NCBI RefSeq assembly: GCF_003943415.1
Contig: NZ_RJPK01000001.1
Coordinates: 124,001-188,000, forward strand
Length of the DNA: 64,000 nt
Direction: 5' to 3'
DNA from: Streptococcus oralis
GTDB lineage: Bacteria > Bacillota > Bacilli > Lactobacillales > Streptococcaceae
The notes under the pieces were generated by a model. That model worked only from the letters and a program-made list of their open reading frames with translations, did no database searches and was not told where the DNA came from. Each line of letters starts with the position of its first letter. The first letter of the stretch is position 1. Both the position numbers and the translations under genes were made by a program. Below are positions 52,514 to 62,857 of this stretch, piece by piece.

Positions 52514-53437
52514 ATGTCAGAAAATCAACAAGCTTTGCAACATGTCGTTTCTATGGAAGACCTTACTGTAGAACAAGTAATGAAATTGATTAAACGAGGA
52601 ATCGAATTTAAAAACGGAGCGAGTGCTTCTTATGAGGAACAACATATCGTTTCCAACCTTTTCTTTGAAAGTTCAACTCGTACCCACAAATCCTTTGAGG
52701 TAGCAGAACTGAAACTTGGACTTGATCTTTTGGATTTCGATGTGAAGACCAGTTCAGTGAATAAGGGTGAAACACTCTATGACACGATCTTGACGCTTTC
52801 TGCACTAGGAGTGGATGCCTGTGTCATTCGTCACCCAGAGGTGGACTACTACAGAGAATTGATTGCTAGCCCGACCATCACAACTTCGATTATCAATGGT
52901 GGGGACGGTTCAGGGCAACACCCTAGCCAAAGTTTGCTTGATTTGATGACAATTTATGAAGAATTTGGACATTTTGAAGGTCTTAAGGTGGCTATCGCTG
53001 GCGACCTCAACCACTCACGGGTAGCTAAGTCTAATATGCAAATCCTTAAACGCTTGGGAGCGGAGCTTTACTTTGCTGGTCCTGAGGAATGGAGAAGTGA
53101 GGAGTTTGAACATTACGGTCGCTTTATATCAATTGATGAGGTGATTGATCAAGTAGATGTTATGATGTTTCTTCGTGTGCAGCATGAACGTCATGAAATT
53201 GTGACAGGATTTTCAAAAGAAGACTATCATAACCAGCATGGTTTGACACAAGAACGCTATGACCGCTTGAAAGAAAAAGCAATCCTTATGCACCCAGCTC
53301 CAGTCAATCGTGATGTGGAAATCGCTGATCACTTGGTAGAAGCACCGAAATCACGTATTGTTCAGCAAATGACCAACGGTGTCTTTGTCAGAATGGCAAT
53401 TTTAGAATCTGTGCTGGCCTATAGAAAAGCAAAATAA
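52514..53437 (+). CDS. pyrB: Aspartate carbamoyltransferase, catalytic chain
   Basis: A 307-aa enzyme joining carbamoyl phosphate and aspartate to carbamoyl-aspartate, the first committed step in pyrimidine synthesis. The carbamoyl-phosphate-binding [18 protein letters not shown] and C-terminal [12 protein letters not shown] are all intact. The active-site loop carries SSVNKGET. No regulatory pyrI is present, as usual in Firmicutes. It is 21 nt after pyrR with AAAGGAG. Confidence 0.96.
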   Translation: MSENQQALQHVVSMEDLTVEQVMKLIKRGIEFKNGASASYEEQHIVSNLFFESSTRTHKSFEVAELKLGLDLLDFDVKTSSVNKGETLYDTILTLSALGVDACVIRHPEVDYYRELIASPTITTSIINGGDGSGQHPSQSLLDLMTIYEEFGHFEGLKVAIAGDLNHSRVAKSNMQILKRLGAELYFAGPEEWRSEEFEHYGRFISIDEVIDQVDVMMFLRVQHERHEIVTGFSKEDYHNQHGLTQERYDRLKEKAILMHPAPVNRDVEIADHLVEAPKSRIVQQMTNGVFVRMAILESVLAYRKAK

Positions 53438-53486
53438 GGCACAAAGCGTTAAAAGATGTCTGAGAGCATCAACGAGAGGTGAGTAG

Positions 53487-54569
53487 ATGAAAAAACGACT
53501 TCTAGTATTAGAAGATGGTACAGTATTTGAAGGCAAGGCCTTCGGAGCAGATATTGATGTAACAGGGGAAATCGTCTTTAACACAGGGATGACTGGTTAC
53601 CAAGAATCCATTACTGACCAGTCTTACAATGGACAAATCTTAACCTTTACCTATCCTTTGGTGGGAAATTATGGAATTAACCGTGACGACTACGAGTCAA
53701 TCACTCCTACCTGCAAGGGAGTAGTAGTTTTTGAAGAAGCGCGTAGAGCCAGCAACTGGCGCAATCAAATGACCTTGGATGAATTCTTGAAAGCGAAGAA
53801 AATCCCAGGTATCTCAGGAATTGATACCCGAGCTTTGACAAAAATTATCCGTAAGCATGGTACCATGCGTGCAACCCTTACGCATGTTGGTGATACGATG
53901 GACCATATCATAGACCAGCTCCAAGCGACAGTTCTACCGACAGATAATATCAAGCAAGTCTCTACTAAGACAGCTTATCCTGCTCCTGGAGTTGGATTGA
54001 GTGTCGTATTGGTAGACTTTGGTCTCAAACACTCCATCTTACGCGAACTATCTAAGCGTAACTGTAACGTGACCGTTGTTCCATACACAACAACAGCAGA
54101 AGAGATTCTCCATCTCCATCCTGACGGGGTCATGTTGTCAAACGGTCCAGGAAATCCAGAAGATGTTCCTCAGGCACTTGATATGATTCGTGGTGTGCAA
54201 GGGAAAATTCCAATCTTTGGTATCTGTATGGGTCATCAACTTTTTGCTATGGCAAATGGTGCTAAGACCTACAAGATGAAGTTTGGTCACCGTGGATTTA
54301 ACCACGCGGTGCGTGAAATTGCAACAGGCCGAGTAGACTTTACTAGCCAGAACCATGGTTATGCGGTTAGCCGTGAGGATTTGCCAGAGCATTTGATTAT
54401 TACCCATGAAGAAATCAATGACAAGTCAGTTGAGGGTGTGCGTCACAGATACCAACCAGGTTTCTCTGTGCAATTCCATCCAGACGCAGCTCCAGGACCG
54501 CACGATGCAAGCTATCTCTTTGATGAATTTATCGAAATGATGGAGTCGTTTAAATCTGCTAATCGCTGA
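53487..54569 (+). CDS. carA: Carbamoyl-phosphate synthase, small subunit
   Basis: A 360-aa glutamine amidotransferase subunit feeding ammonia to CarB. The N-terminal domain includes [17 protein letters not shown]. In the class I glutaminase domain the nucleophile is C247 (GICMGHQ) and the His is H331 in [11 protein letters not shown]. The third triad position, normally Glu in HPE, is Asp333; I believe this is usual in streptococci. A GAGAGGTGAG site precedes the ATG. A 428-nt structured gap separates it from carB. Confidence 0.95.
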   Translation: MKKRLLVLEDGTVFEGKAFGADIDVTGEIVFNTGMTGYQESITDQSYNGQILTFTYPLVGNYGINRDDYESITPTCKGVVVFEEARRASNWRNQMTLDEFLKAKKIPGISGIDTRALTKIIRKHGTMRATLTHVGDTMDHIIDQLQATVLPTDNIKQVSTKTAYPAPGVGLSVVLVDFGLKHSILRELSKRNCNVTVVPYTTTAEEILHLHPDGVMLSNGPGNPEDVPQALDMIRGVQGKIPIFGICMGHQLFAMANGAKTYKMKFGHRGFNHAVREIATGRVDFTSQNHGYAVSREDLPEHLIITHEEINDKSVEGVRHRYQPGFSVQFHPDAAPGPHDASYLFDEFIEMMESFKSANR

Positions 54570-54997
54570 TATAGGAAACTCTGTCAGAGGCTTGTCGAAT
54601 AAAAAGGCAAGTCCTTTCTTTTAGTTGAGCAATGAGATGATGAAAATTTTTACACTCGATTTATTATTGAAAAATCATCGGAGAATTTATTTAATGTCGC
54701 TCTGTGAGGCGACGAATAGAAAGGCAGGTCGTTTCTTTTAGTCGCTATCAGGCGAACTAAAAACTCCCTGCACTAGATTTTTTATCGAAAAATATCGTTT
54801 CTCTAAAAAATCGTCGGAGAATTTATTTAATGTCGCTCTGTGAGGCGACGAATAGAAAGGAGAAGGGTGGTCCGTATTTGCTGAACTGAATACGGGCTAC
54901 GGACGGTGCTAAAAAGATAGTTATTCCTAGAACTGATAGTTCTTCGTCATAACTCCTATTTTAGCTTTGTCCGCTTGACGCCCTTAATATCTTATAA
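54570..54997 (+). other. Repeat-rich structured carA-carB spacer
   Basis: A ~136-bp imperfect tandem repeat. The best-conserved 47 bp occur at 54678-54724 and 54814-54860 and contain the hairpin GTCGCTCTGTGAGGCGAC. Further hairpins follow: CCGTATT/AATACGG against the alternative GTCCGT/ACGGAC (~54870-54904), and AGTTAT...ATAACT around 54918-54953. Short frames (34 and 19 codons, both containing MSLCEATNRK) run through the repeats but are probably incidental. The hairpins resemble PyrR-binding loops with compensatory changes. They may instead be a dispersed repeat. Confidence 0.6.
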
Positions 54998-57900
54998 ATG
55001 CCTAAACGTACTGATATTCAAAAAATTATGGTGATTGGTTCTGGTCCGATTATTATTGGTCAGGCTGCTGAGTTTGACTACGCGGGGACCCAGGCCTGCT
55101 TGTCTTTGAAAGAGGAAGGTTATGAAGTTATCTTGGTGAATTCAAACCCTGCCACTATCATGACAGATAAGGAGATTGCGGACAAGGTCTACATCGAACC
55201 GATTACACTCGAGTTTGTGACGCGTATTCTCCGTAAGGAACGTCCAGATGCCTTGCTCCCAACCCTTGGTGGGCAAACAGGTCTCAATATGGCCATGGAA
55301 TTGTCTAAAAACGGAATTTTAGATGAACTTGGTGTAGAACTTCTCGGAACTAAATTGTCTGCCATTGACCAAGCAGAGGACCGTGACCTCTTTAAACAAT
55401 TAATGGAAGAGCTTGAGCAACCAATCCCTGAATCTGAAATTGTCAACACAGTGGAAGAAGCTGTTGCCTTTGCGGCGTCAATCGGCTACCCAGTTATCGT
55501 CCGTCCAGCCTTCACCCTTGGTGGTACTGGTGGTGGTATGTGTGCCAATGAGGAAGAATTGCGTGAAATCGCTGAAAATGGGTTGAAACTGTCACCTGTT
55601 ACCCAATGTTTGATTGAGCGTTCCATTGCAGGTTTCAAGGAAATCGAATACGAGGTCATGCGTGACTCGGCTGACAATGCTCTTGTGGTTTGTAACATGG
55701 AAAACTTTGACCCAGTTGGGATTCACACAGGAGATTCTATCGTATTTGCCCCTGCGCAAACCATGTCGGACTATGAAAACCAAATGCTACGTGACGCGAG
55801 CTTGAGCATTATCCGCGCTCTTAAGATTGAAGGTGGGTGTAACGTTCAGCTGGCCCTTGATCCGCATAGCTTCAAGTACTATGTTATCGAAGTAAACCCT
55901 CGTGTATCGCGTTCGTCAGCCCTTGCTTCTAAGGCGACGGGTTATCCGATTGCCAAATTGGCTGCCAAGATTGCCGTTGGTTTGACTCTGGATGAGGTCA
56001 TCAACCCAGTTACAGGTTCAACTTATGCTATGTTTGAACCAGCTCTTGACTACGTCGTTGCTAAGATTCCACGTTTCCCATTTGACAAGTTTGAAAAAGG
56101 TGAGCGTCGTCTGGGTACCCAGATGAAGGCGACTGGAGAAGTCATGGCGATTGGTCGTAACATCGAGGAATCACTTCTCAAGGCATGTCGCTCTCTTGAA
56201 ATTGGAGTTCACCACAATGAAATGCCAGAACTTGCAACCGTTTCTGATGATGCCTTGATTGAAAAAGTTTTCAAGGCCCAAGATGACCGTCTCTTCTACG
56301 TATCAGAGGCCATTCGCCGTGGTTACACACCAGAAGAAATTGCTGAATTGACTAAGATTGATATCTTCTATCTGGATAAACTCTTGCACATCTTTGAAAT
56401 TGAGCAGGAATTGGGTGCCCATCCACAAGATTTAGAAGTCTTGAAAACTGCTAAACTTAATGGTTTCTCAGACCGCAAGATTGCTGAACTCTGGGAAACG
56501 ACAGCTGACCAGGTTCGCCAACTTCGCTTGGAAAACAAAATTGTCCCAGTTTACAAGATGGTCGATACTTGTGCGGCAGAATTCGACTCTGAAACACCAT
56601 ACTTCTATTCAACCTATGGCTGGGAAAATGAGTCTATCAAGTCTGATAAGGAATCTGTCCTAGTCCTAGGTTCAGGTCCAATCCGTATCGGACAAGGGGT
56701 TGAGTTTGACTACGCAACTGTTCACTCTGTTAAGGCTATACAGGCGGCTGGTTATGAAGCTATCATTATGAACTCAAACCCAGAGACCGTTTCTACGGAC
56801 TTCTCGGTATCTGACAAGCTCTACTTTGAACCGTTGACTTTTGAAGATGTCATGAATGTTATTGACCTTGAGCAACCAAAAGGCGTTATAGTTCAGTTCG
56901 GTGGTCAAACAGCTATCAACCTTGCAGAGCCATTGGCAAAAGCAGGTGTGACCATCCTTGGTACACAAGTCGCTGACTTGGATCGTGCCGAAGACCGTGA
57001 TCTCTTCGAACAAGCCCTTAAAGACTTGGATATTCCACAGCCGCCAGGACAAACAGCAACCAATGAAGAAGAAGCAGTGCTTGCAGCTCGCAAGATTGGT
57101 TTCCCAGTCTTAGTTCGTCCTTCTTATGTTTTGGGTGGACGTGCCATGGAAATCGTAGAAAATGAGGAAGATCTTCGTTCTTACATGCGTACCGCTGTTA
57201 AGGCTAGTCCAGACCATCCAGTCCTTGTTGACTCTTACATTGTTGGGCAAGAGTGTGAAGTTGATGCCATTTCAGACGGTGAAAATGTTCTCATCCCTGG
57301 TATCATGGAACATATCGAACGTGCCGGTGTCCACTCAGGTGACTCAATGGCCGTTTACCCACCACAAACCTTGTCGCAAAAGGTGCAGGAAACCATCGCA
57401 GACTATACGAAACGCCTAGCAATCGGCCTCAACTGTCTTGGGATGATGAACATCCAGTTTGTCATCAAGGATGAAAAAGTCTATGTTATTGAGGTCAATC
57501 CACGTGCCAGTCGTACGGTGCCATTCCTTTCTAAGGTAACTAATATTCCTATGGCTCAGGTAGCGACTAAGCTCATTCTTGGTCAAAGTCTTGAAGAACT
57601 TGGCTACCAAGATGGCCTTTATCCAGAAAGTACTCGCGTTCATATCAAGGCGCCAGTCTTCTCCTTTACGAAACTAGCTAAGGTAGACAGCTTGCTCGGT
57701 CCTGAAATGAAGTCAACAGGGGAAGTTATGGGTTCTGATAGAACTCTCGAAAAAGCTCTCTATAAAGCTTTTGAAGCTTCTTACCTGCACTTGCCAACCT
57801 TTGGAAATGTTGTCTTTACCATCGCTGATGATGCCAAAGATGAAGCCTTGGACTTGGCTCGTCGTTTCCAAAATATCGGTTATGGTATCCTTGCGACAGA

Positions 57901-58174
57901 AGGGACAGCAGCCTTCTTTGCTAGTCATGGACTCAAAGCCCAACCTGTTGGTAAGATTGGTGACGATGAACAGGATATCCCAAGCTTTGTTCGCAAAGGG
58001 AAAATTCAAGCGATTATCAATACTGTCGGAACAAAACGAACTGCTGACGAAGATGGTGAGCAAATCCGCCGTTCAGCCATTGAACACGGGGTGCCACTCT
58101 TCACAGCCCTAGACACAGCCAATGCCATGCTCAAAGTGCTGGAAAGCCGTAGTTTTGTCACAGAAGCAATCTAG
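54998..58174 (+). CDS. carB: Carbamoyl-phosphate synthase, large subunit
   Basis: A 1058-aa enzyme of two homologous halves, each with an ATP-grasp site ([10 protein letters not shown] near 170 and [10 protein letters not shown] near 710), and a C-terminal allosteric methylglyoxal-synthase-like domain ([13 protein letters not shown]). It makes carbamoyl phosphate from bicarbonate, ammonia and 2 ATP. The length is normal. The start is fixed by the universal [22 protein letters not shown], yet no Shine-Dalgarno is visible (the preceding bases are AATATCTTATAA), which is odd for a long operon gene. Confidence 0.96.
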   Translation: MPKRTDIQKIMVIGSGPIIIGQAAEFDYAGTQACLSLKEEGYEVILVNSNPATIMTDKEIADKVYIEPITLEFVTRILRKERPDALLPTLGGQTGLNMAMELSKNGILDELGVELLGTKLSAIDQAEDRDLFKQLMEELEQPIPESEIVNTVEEAVAFAASIGYPVIVRPAFTLGGTGGGMCANEEELREIAENGLKLSPVTQCLIERSIAGFKEIEYEVMRDSADNALVVCNMENFDPVGIHTGDSIVFAPAQTMSDYENQMLRDASLSIIRALKIEGGCNVQLALDPHSFKYYVIEVNPRVSRSSALASKATGYPIAKLAAKIAVGLTLDEVINPVTGSTYAMFEPALDYVVAKIPRFPFDKFEKGERRLGTQMKATGEVMAIGRNIEESLLKACRSLEIGVHHNEMPELATVSDDALIEKVFKAQDDRLFYVSEAIRRGYTPEEIAELTKIDIFYLDKLLHIFEIEQELGAHPQDLEVLKTAKLNGFSDRKIAELWETTADQVRQLRLENKIVPVYKMVDTCAAEFDSETPYFYSTYGWENESIKSDKESVLVLGSGPIRIGQGVEFDYATVHSVKAIQAAGYEAIIMNSNPETVSTDFSVSDKLYFEPLTFEDVMNVIDLEQPKGVIVQFGGQTAINLAEPLAKAGVTILGTQVADLDRAEDRDLFEQALKDLDIPQPPGQTATNEEEAVLAARKIGFPVLVRPSYVLGGRAMEIVENEEDLRSYMRTAVKASPDHPVLVDSYIVGQECEVDAISDGENVLIPGIMEHIERAGVHSGDSMAVYPPQTLSQKVQETIADYTKRLAIGLNCLGMMNIQFVIKDEKVYVIEVNPRASRTVPFLSKVTNIPMAQVATKLILGQSLEELGYQDGLYPESTRVHIKAPVFSFTKLAKVDSLLGPEMKSTGEVMGSDRTLEKALYKAFEASYLHLPTFGNVVFTIADDAKDEALDLARRFQNIGYGILATEGTAAFFASHGLKAQPVGKIGDDEQDIPSFVRKGKIQAIINTVGTKRTADEDGEQIRRSAIEHGVPLFTALDTANAMLKVLESRSFVTEAI

Positions 58175-58196
58175 TTGAGAAAAAATTTTTACAGTT

Positions 58197-58227
58197 AAAA
58201 AGTCAGCGTAGAAAACGCTGGCTTTTT
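58197..58227 (+). terminator. Terminator of the pyr operon
   Basis: AAAAAGTCAGCGT / ACGCTGGCTTTTT hairpin, 22 nt after carB. Confidence 0.9.
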
Positions 58228-58391
58228 GCAATATAGATCTTGCTTATTTCAACTATCATTCTTTCCTTAAGAATCATTCCAAAATGTGATATAATAAGGA
58301 AGAATTGGAAATAAGTAAATTATTTTCATTGTATTTTCAAAAACACCATTAAGAAAATAGGTAAAGACAGATTAGAAAGTGTAAAATTCCG

Positions 58392-59726
58392 ATGTCTTCT
58401 AACAAGAAAGTCTCTCTTTCTGAGATCAATCAATCTATTGAAACTCCAAATAACAACCATTTTTGGCAAAATCTAAAAGCATTTTTAGGACCTGGCGCTC
58501 TTGTGGCAGTTGGTTATATGGATCCTGGAAACTGGATTACAAGTGTGGTTGGTGGTGCTTCTTACAAGTATAGTCTCTTATTCGTCATTTTAATTTCATC
58601 CATCATCGCCATGCAGCTACAACAAATGGCTGGAAAGCTCGGTATCGTAACTAAGATGGACCTAGCACAGGCAACAGCTCATCATGCTCCCAAGTGGCTT
58701 CGCTATAGTCTGTGGGTGATTTTAGAATTAGCTTTAATGGCGACAGACTTAGCTGAGGTTCTAGGGTCAGCGATTGCCTTAAATCTTTTATTTAAAATAC
58801 CGATTATGGTTGCTATTCTCTTAACTGTTTTAGATGTATTTTTGTTACTTTTATTGATGAAATTTGGCTTCAAAAAAATTGAAGCCATTGTTACGACTCT
58901 TATTTTAACCATATTAGCCATCTTTACCTATCTTGTGGCCTTATCCAGTCCAAGTATTCAGGGGATTATTGGTGGTTATTTACCAACTTCAACTTTATTT
59001 GAAACACCGTTACCAGGTCATGAAAGCCAATTAACATTAGCTCTAGGAATTGTAGGTGCGACAGTCATGCCCCATAATCTCTATCTTCATTCATCCCTAT
59101 CCCAAACAAGGAAAATCAATCACAAAGATAAGAAGGATGTTCGGAAAGCCGTGCGTTTTATGACATGGGATTCAAATCTTCAGTTGTCCTTAGCCTTTAT
59201 TGTCAATTCCTTGCTTCTCATTTTAGGTGCCTCCCTCTTTTTTGGTCATGCATCTGAAATTTCAGCTTTTTCTCAAATGTACAATGCTTTACAGGATTCA
59301 ACAATAGCAGGAGCGATAGCCAGCTCAACTCTGTCAACTTTATTTGCTCTAGCTCTCTTAGCAAGTGGCCAAAATTCGACTATTACAGGTACCTTGACAG
59401 GACAGATTGTCATGGAAGGTTTCTTGCATCTGAAATTGCCTCAGTGGATTATCCGTATCGGTACACGTATTTTTGCCTTGCTCCCTGTGATTATTGTAGC
59501 CGTCTTGTTTGGACATCAAGAAAAAACCTTGGATCAGTTATTGGTCTATTCACAAGTCTTTCTGTCAATCGCTCTTCCGTTTTCAATCTTCCCCTTAATC
59601 TATCTGACTTCTAAAAAGTCACTGATGGGAGAATTCACCAATGCCAAGTGGAACACCATCCTAGGTTACGCAGTTTCAATCATCTTGACCATTCTCAATA
59701 TCAAGCTTCTTTTTGATATTTTTTAA
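58392..59726 (+). CDS. mntH: NRAMP-family Mn2+ transporter
   Basis: A 444-aa, ~11-helix NRAMP transporter importing Mn2+ (or Fe2+) with protons. The metal-binding DPGN in YMDPGNWITSVVGG (TM1) and MPHNLYLHSS (TM6, Met ligand) are present, matching transition-metal selectivity. Manganese matters for peroxide tolerance in these bacteria. The promoter has extended -10 TGATATAAT (58287-58295). The ribosome binding site is weak (AGAAAGTG). No MntR-type operator is obvious. Confidence 0.92.
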   Translation: MSSNKKVSLSEINQSIETPNNNHFWQNLKAFLGPGALVAVGYMDPGNWITSVVGGASYKYSLLFVILISSIIAMQLQQMAGKLGIVTKMDLAQATAHHAPKWLRYSLWVILELALMATDLAEVLGSAIALNLLFKIPIMVAILLTVLDVFLLLLLMKFGFKKIEAIVTTLILTILAIFTYLVALSSPSIQGIIGGYLPTSTLFETPLPGHESQLTLALGIVGATVMPHNLYLHSSLSQTRKINHKDKKDVRKAVRFMTWDSNLQLSLAFIVNSLLLILGASLFFGHASEISAFSQMYNALQDSTIAGAIASSTLSTLFALALLASGQNSTITGTLTGQIVMEGFLHLKLPQWIIRIGTRIFALLPVIIVAVLFGHQEKTLDQLLVYSQVFLSIALPFSIFPLIYLTSKKSLMGEFTNAKWNTILGYAVSIILTILNIKLLFDIF

Positions 59727-59810
59727 CCTCGTTTGAAATCAATCATAGTGTCAGCGTGAAGCTTGATAAAGAGAAAGTAGTAGTGGTTGATTCATAAAAA
59801 TAAGTACAAA

Positions 59811-59837
59811 AAAAGAACAGTTGGAACTGTTCTTTTT
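59811..59837. terminator. Bidirectional terminator between mntH and rpmE2
   Basis: AAAAGAACAGTT / AACTGTTCTTTT stem with T-runs on both sides, between convergent genes. Confidence 0.85.
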
Positions 59838-59841
59838 ATGA

Positions 59842-60084
59842 TTATTTGAGACCGTATTTTTTGTTGAAACGATCCACACGTCCATCTGCTTGAGTGAACT
59901 TTTGACGTCCAGTGTAGAATGGGTGTGAGTCTGATGAAATTTCCACACGGATCAATGGGTAAGTTTCGCCTTCGAACTCAACAGTTTCGTTAGAGCGTTT
60001 TGTTGAACCGCTAAGGAATTTGTAACCAGTAGTTGTGTCCATGAAGACAACTGGGCGATATTCTGGATGGATATCTTTTTTCAT
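59842..60084 (-). CDS. rpmE2: 50S ribosomal protein L31 type B
   Basis: An 80-aa L31 lacking the zinc-binding CxxC pairs of type A, so it is type B, usable when zinc is scarce. The start [16 protein letters not shown] at 60084 has GAAAGGAAA upstream. A longer in-frame extension (to 60126) is not family-like. It is the only L31 gene in this window. Confidence 0.95.
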   Translation of the reverse strand: MKKDIHPEYRPVVFMDTTTGYKFLSGSTKRSNETVEFEGETYPLIRVEISSDSHPFYTGRQKFTQADGRVDRFNKKYGLK

Positions 60085-60179
60085 TTTGCAATATTTCCTT
60101 TCTGCCATGGTCTCTTTGCGAGCCATAGATTGTTACCTTACTAGTCTATCAGATTATGAAAAGTTTAGCAAGTATTTTA

Positions 60180-61115
60180 TCAGTTTTTAAGCAAGTTTTT
60201 TAGTTTTTGGTAGATGATTTCGTTTTCTTCTAGACTATAGGAATTGGCGCCACTGGCTAATGGGTGTCCTCCTCCGTCGTGTTGTTTGGCAATGTCATTG
60301 ATAGGGGTGATTTTACTGCGCATACGAACGCGGAAGTGGCCATCATTTTGTTCAACAAAGATAGCCCAAGCCTTAACAGTATCAATTCGACCAGGTGCAC
60401 CGACAATCGCTGCGGTTTCAGCGTCGGTAACATTGTACTGTTTCAAGATTTCTTGACTGAGAAGAACGCGAGCAGCTCCATTTTCATCAATTTCTAGATG
60501 GTCGTAGATGTAGCCTTGAAGTTTTGCAATCTTGAAGCTCATGGTATCCATCTGTCGAGACAATCCGGCAAAGTCAAAATCAACTTCTCGGAGCTGGGCA
60601 GCTATTCTAAAGGTACGAGCACTAGTTGACGGGTAGAGAAAACGCCCTGTGTCCCCGACAATTCCTGCATAGAGAAGTCGTGCCGCTTCGCTAGACAAAG
60701 CCAGCTGATTTTCTTGAGCAAATAGGGCAATCATCTCACTGGCACTGCTTGAACTTGTATCGACCCAAGACATGTCACCGTATACATCGTCGTTAGGATG
60801 GTGATCGATTTTGATGGTGAAAGCAGCTTGTTCATAGCGTTTATCATCGATACGAGGCCGATTCGCTGTATCACAAATAATAGCAAGAGCACCATGGTAG
60901 TCACTATCTTGAACAGTATCCATTTCTGCCATCCAAGTCAAAGTCGGTTCATTATAACCAACAGCTTTGATGGTCTTTTCTGGAAAATGGTGATTGAGCA
61001 AGGCTTTCAAACCTACCTGACTTCCCAAGGCATCAGGGTCCGGTTTCATATGACGATGAATGATGATGGTATCGTATTCTTTGATTTTCTCTAAAATTTG
61101 CTGACAAATCTCCAT
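60180..61115 (-). CDS. DHH/DHHA1 phosphoesterase (NrnA / Pde2-type)
   Basis: A 311-aa stand-alone DHH-DHHA1 phosphodiesterase. Metal-binding motifs are HRHMKPDPDALGS, ICDTANRP, KIDHHPND and GIVGDTGRF, and the DHHA1 glycine motif is GGGHPLASGA. Orthologues degrade pApA/nanoRNA and, in pneumococcus (Pde2), take part in c-di-AMP turnover; the gene neighbourhood (L31 beside it, flavodoxin on the other side) agrees with that assignment. The start is the ATG at 61115 (MEICQQ). Confidence 0.9.
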   Translation of the reverse strand: MEICQQILEKIKEYDTIIIHRHMKPDPDALGSQVGLKALLNHHFPEKTIKAVGYNEPTLTWMAEMDTVQDSDYHGALAIICDTANRPRIDDKRYEQAAFTIKIDHHPNDDVYGDMSWVDTSSSSASEMIALFAQENQLALSSEAARLLYAGIVGDTGRFLYPSTSARTFRIAAQLREVDFDFAGLSRQMDTMSFKIAKLQGYIYDHLEIDENGAARVLLSQEILKQYNVTDAETAAIVGAPGRIDTVKAWAIFVEQNDGHFRVRMRSKITPINDIAKQHDGGGHPLASGANSYSLEENEIIYQKLKNLLKN

Positions 61116-61218
61116 AAATAACCTCAATTCTTTCTCATTTCATTGTAGCACAAGAATTTTTATTTTTAAAATGAAAAAGATATGATATAATGGAGAGAGA
61201 TAAATTGAGGAGGACGAT

Positions 61219-61662
61219 ATGGCATTAGCAAAAATTGTATTTGCCAGTATGACCGGTAATACCGAAGAAATTGCAGATATTGTAGCAGATAAATTGCGTG
61301 ATTTGGGCTTGGATGTCGATGTTGATGAATGTACGACTGTTGACGCTTCAGACTTCTTGGAGGCGGACATCGCTATCGTTGCGACTTACACTTACGGAGA
61401 TGGAGAATTGCCAGATGAGATGATGGACTTCTATGAAGACCTAGCAGACCTCAACTTGAATGGTAAAATCTACGGAGTGGTCGGTTCAGGTGACACCTTC
61501 TACGACGAATTTTGTAAGGCTGTTGATGACTTTGATCGCGTTTTTGTAGCGACAGGAGCAGAAAAAGGTTCAGAGTGTGTTAAAGTTGATCTTTCTGCCG
61601 AAGAAGAAGACATCGAACGCTTGGAACAATTCGCAGAAGAATTGGCTGCAAAAGTAGGATAA
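61219..61662 (+). CDS. Flavodoxin
   Basis: A 147-aa FMN-binding electron carrier. The phosphate loop is SMTGNTEEIAD, and the isoalloxazine loops are TYTYGDGELPDEM and GSGDTFYDEFCKA. It is acidic, as usual. The promoter has TGATATAAT just upstream of the TGAGGAGGAC site. A hairpin follows. Confidence 0.93.
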   Translation: MALAKIVFASMTGNTEEIADIVADKLRDLGLDVDVDECTTVDASDFLEADIAIVATYTYGDGELPDEMMDFYEDLADLNLNGKIYGVVGSGDTFYDEFCKAVDDFDRVFVATGAEKGSECVKVDLSAEEEDIERLEQFAEELAAKVG

Positions 61663-61671
61663 GAATCAAAC

Positions 61672-61701
61672 TGCGCTGACTGAAAGGAGTCGGTGCGTTT
61701 T
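61672..61701 (+). terminator. Terminator after flavodoxin
   Basis: An imperfect stem TGCGCTGACT / AGTCGGTGCG followed by T6. Confidence 0.7.
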
Positions 61702-61778
61702 TTATTAGCTATTTTGGGATTTTACTAGCCTATTTGGTGGCTTTTTGATACAATAATTCAAATAAAGGAGGAGACACT

Positions 61779-62045
61779 ATGGATTTAGATAGTATTCGGC
61801 AAGAAATTGATCAAATTGACGATCAAATCGTCAAGCTCCTGGAAGAAAGAATGCATTTAGTTGAAGGGGTTGTCGCTTATAAAAAAGCATCTGGTAAACC
61901 AATCTTAGATTCTAAGAGAGAAGAAGTTATTTTTGAAAAAGTCAAAAATCGAGTAGAAGATAAGCGCTATCAGGAGACCATTGTTGAGACTTTTTCAGAC
62001 ATTCTCAAACGTTCGCGTGATTATCAGGATCAAAACATCAAATGA
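61779..62045 (+). CDS. Chorismate mutase (AroQ class)
   Basis: An 88-aa all-helical chorismate mutase that turns chorismate into prephenate. The pattern LDSIRQEIDQIDDQIVKLLEERMHLVEGVVAYKKASGKPILDSKREE contains the expected Arg, Lys and Glu active-site residues. It is a single-domain protein with no dehydratase or dehydrogenase fusion. AAAGGAGGAG precedes the ATG. The stop overlaps the first fluC by 4 nt, a pairing of unrelated functions. Confidence 0.9.
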   Translation: MDLDSIRQEIDQIDDQIVKLLEERMHLVEGVVAYKKASGKPILDSKREEVIFEKVKNRVEDKRYQETIVETFSDILKRSRDYQDQNIK

Positions 62046-62416
62046 AAAAAGAACAATTTTATCCGCTAGGGATTTTTCTGGCTGCTATGTTGGGAGGTCT
62101 TGTCCGCTATCTGGTTTCCACTTGGTTACCAGCTAGTCCAGACTTTCCTTGGGGTACCCTCCTTGTCAACTATCTGGGTATTTTCTACCTGGTCTATCTG
62201 GTAAAAGGCTATCTGGCCTATAAGGGAACCAGCAAGGGCTTGGTTTTGGCGCTTGGGACAGGATTTTGTGGTGGCCTGACAACCTTTTCTAGTCTAATGC
62301 TTGATGCCGTGAAATTGCTCGATACCGGGCGTTATCTTAGCTTAATTAGCTATCTGCTTTTGAGTATTGGAGGAGGTCTGCTATTGGCTTATATTCTAGG
62401 GAGGAAGAAATGGTAA
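62042..62416 (+). CDS. crcB: Fluoride channel subunit FluC/CrcB (first copy)
   Basis: A 124-aa four-helix fluoride exporter subunit. Family motifs are GGLVRYLVST, LLVNYLGIFYL and GFCGGLTTFSSLMLD, the last with the TTFSS track that lines the pore. It overlaps the second copy by 7 nt. The tandem pair probably forms a heterodimeric channel, as in other Gram-positive bacteria with two genes. Confidence 0.92.
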   Translation: MKKEQFYPLGIFLAAMLGGLVRYLVSTWLPASPDFPWGTLLVNYLGIFYLVYLVKGYLAYKGTSKGLVLALGTGFCGGLTTFSSLMLDAVKLLDTGRYLSLISYLLLSIGGGLLLAYILGRKKW

Positions 62417-62739
62417 TCATCTATCTTGCAATCGCCTGCGGGTTCGGAGCACTGGTGCGTTATTTCTTTTCTCGCTATAATCAATCCTCGAAATTGCCCC
62501 TAGGAACTCTCATAGCCAATCTTCTCGGTTGTTTTTTGATTGGCTTGCTCTACAACCATGTGGAGTCCAAGGAAGTCTATGCTATCCTAGCGACAGGTTT
62601 CTGTGGTGGGTTGACGACCTTTTCAACCTTGAATGATGAGCTGCAAAGACTACTTAGTGACAAGAAGGTATTTTATAGCTATTTAGTCTTAACCTACATA
62701 GGTGGTTTTCTAGCGATTTTTTTAGGAATTCTGCTATAA
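62410..62739 (+). CDS. crcB: Fluoride channel subunit FluC/CrcB (second copy)
   Basis: A 109-aa partner of the first copy with FGALVRYFFSRY, TLIANLLGCFLIG and GFCGGLTTFSTLNDE. It is more compact than the first. The overlap of 7 nt indicates coupled translation. No fluoride riboswitch (crcB motif) is evident before the pair. Confidence 0.92.
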   Translation: MVIIYLAIACGFGALVRYFFSRYNQSSKLPLGTLIANLLGCFLIGLLYNHVESKEVYAILATGFCGGLTTFSTLNDELQRLLSDKKVFYSYLVLTYIGGFLAIFLGILL

Positions 62740-62744
62740 ATTTC

Positions 62745-62773
62745 TTTACTTTTATGTGGAAATTTGGTAAACT
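62745..62773 (+). promoter_or_regulatory. rplS promoter
   Basis: TTTACT (62745-62750), 17-bp spacer, TAAACT (62768-62773) preceded by TGG. Confidence 0.65.
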
Positions 62774-62778
62774 GTATC

Positions 62779-62853
62779 TTGTGTGTAATGGACGCACAAA
62801 AATACAGTTTATCCGCTGAGGAAGGTTCCTCAAGATTGACAAAGATAGGAGAA
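62779..62853 (+). promoter_or_regulatory. L19 leader (ribosomal protein autoregulatory RNA)
   Basis: A ~75-nt leader with hairpins GTGTG/CGCAC and GAGGA-AGG-TTCCTC directly ahead of the rplS ribosome binding site. Its position and the ATCCGCTGAGGAA core fit the L19 leader class known from Bacilli, in which L19 represses its own synthesis. Confidence 0.6.
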
Positions 62854-62857
62854 TAAA

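Noticed and set aside
53487..54569. CarA triad change HPE to HPD as a sign of inactivation
   Set aside because: Asp is a conservative replacement and I recall it as normal in streptococcal CarA; the rest of the active site is intact.
62042..62739. Two crcB genes as a recent duplication or split gene
   Set aside because: They differ in length and sequence and both keep full motifs; the paired FluC arrangement is known in Gram-positive bacteria.
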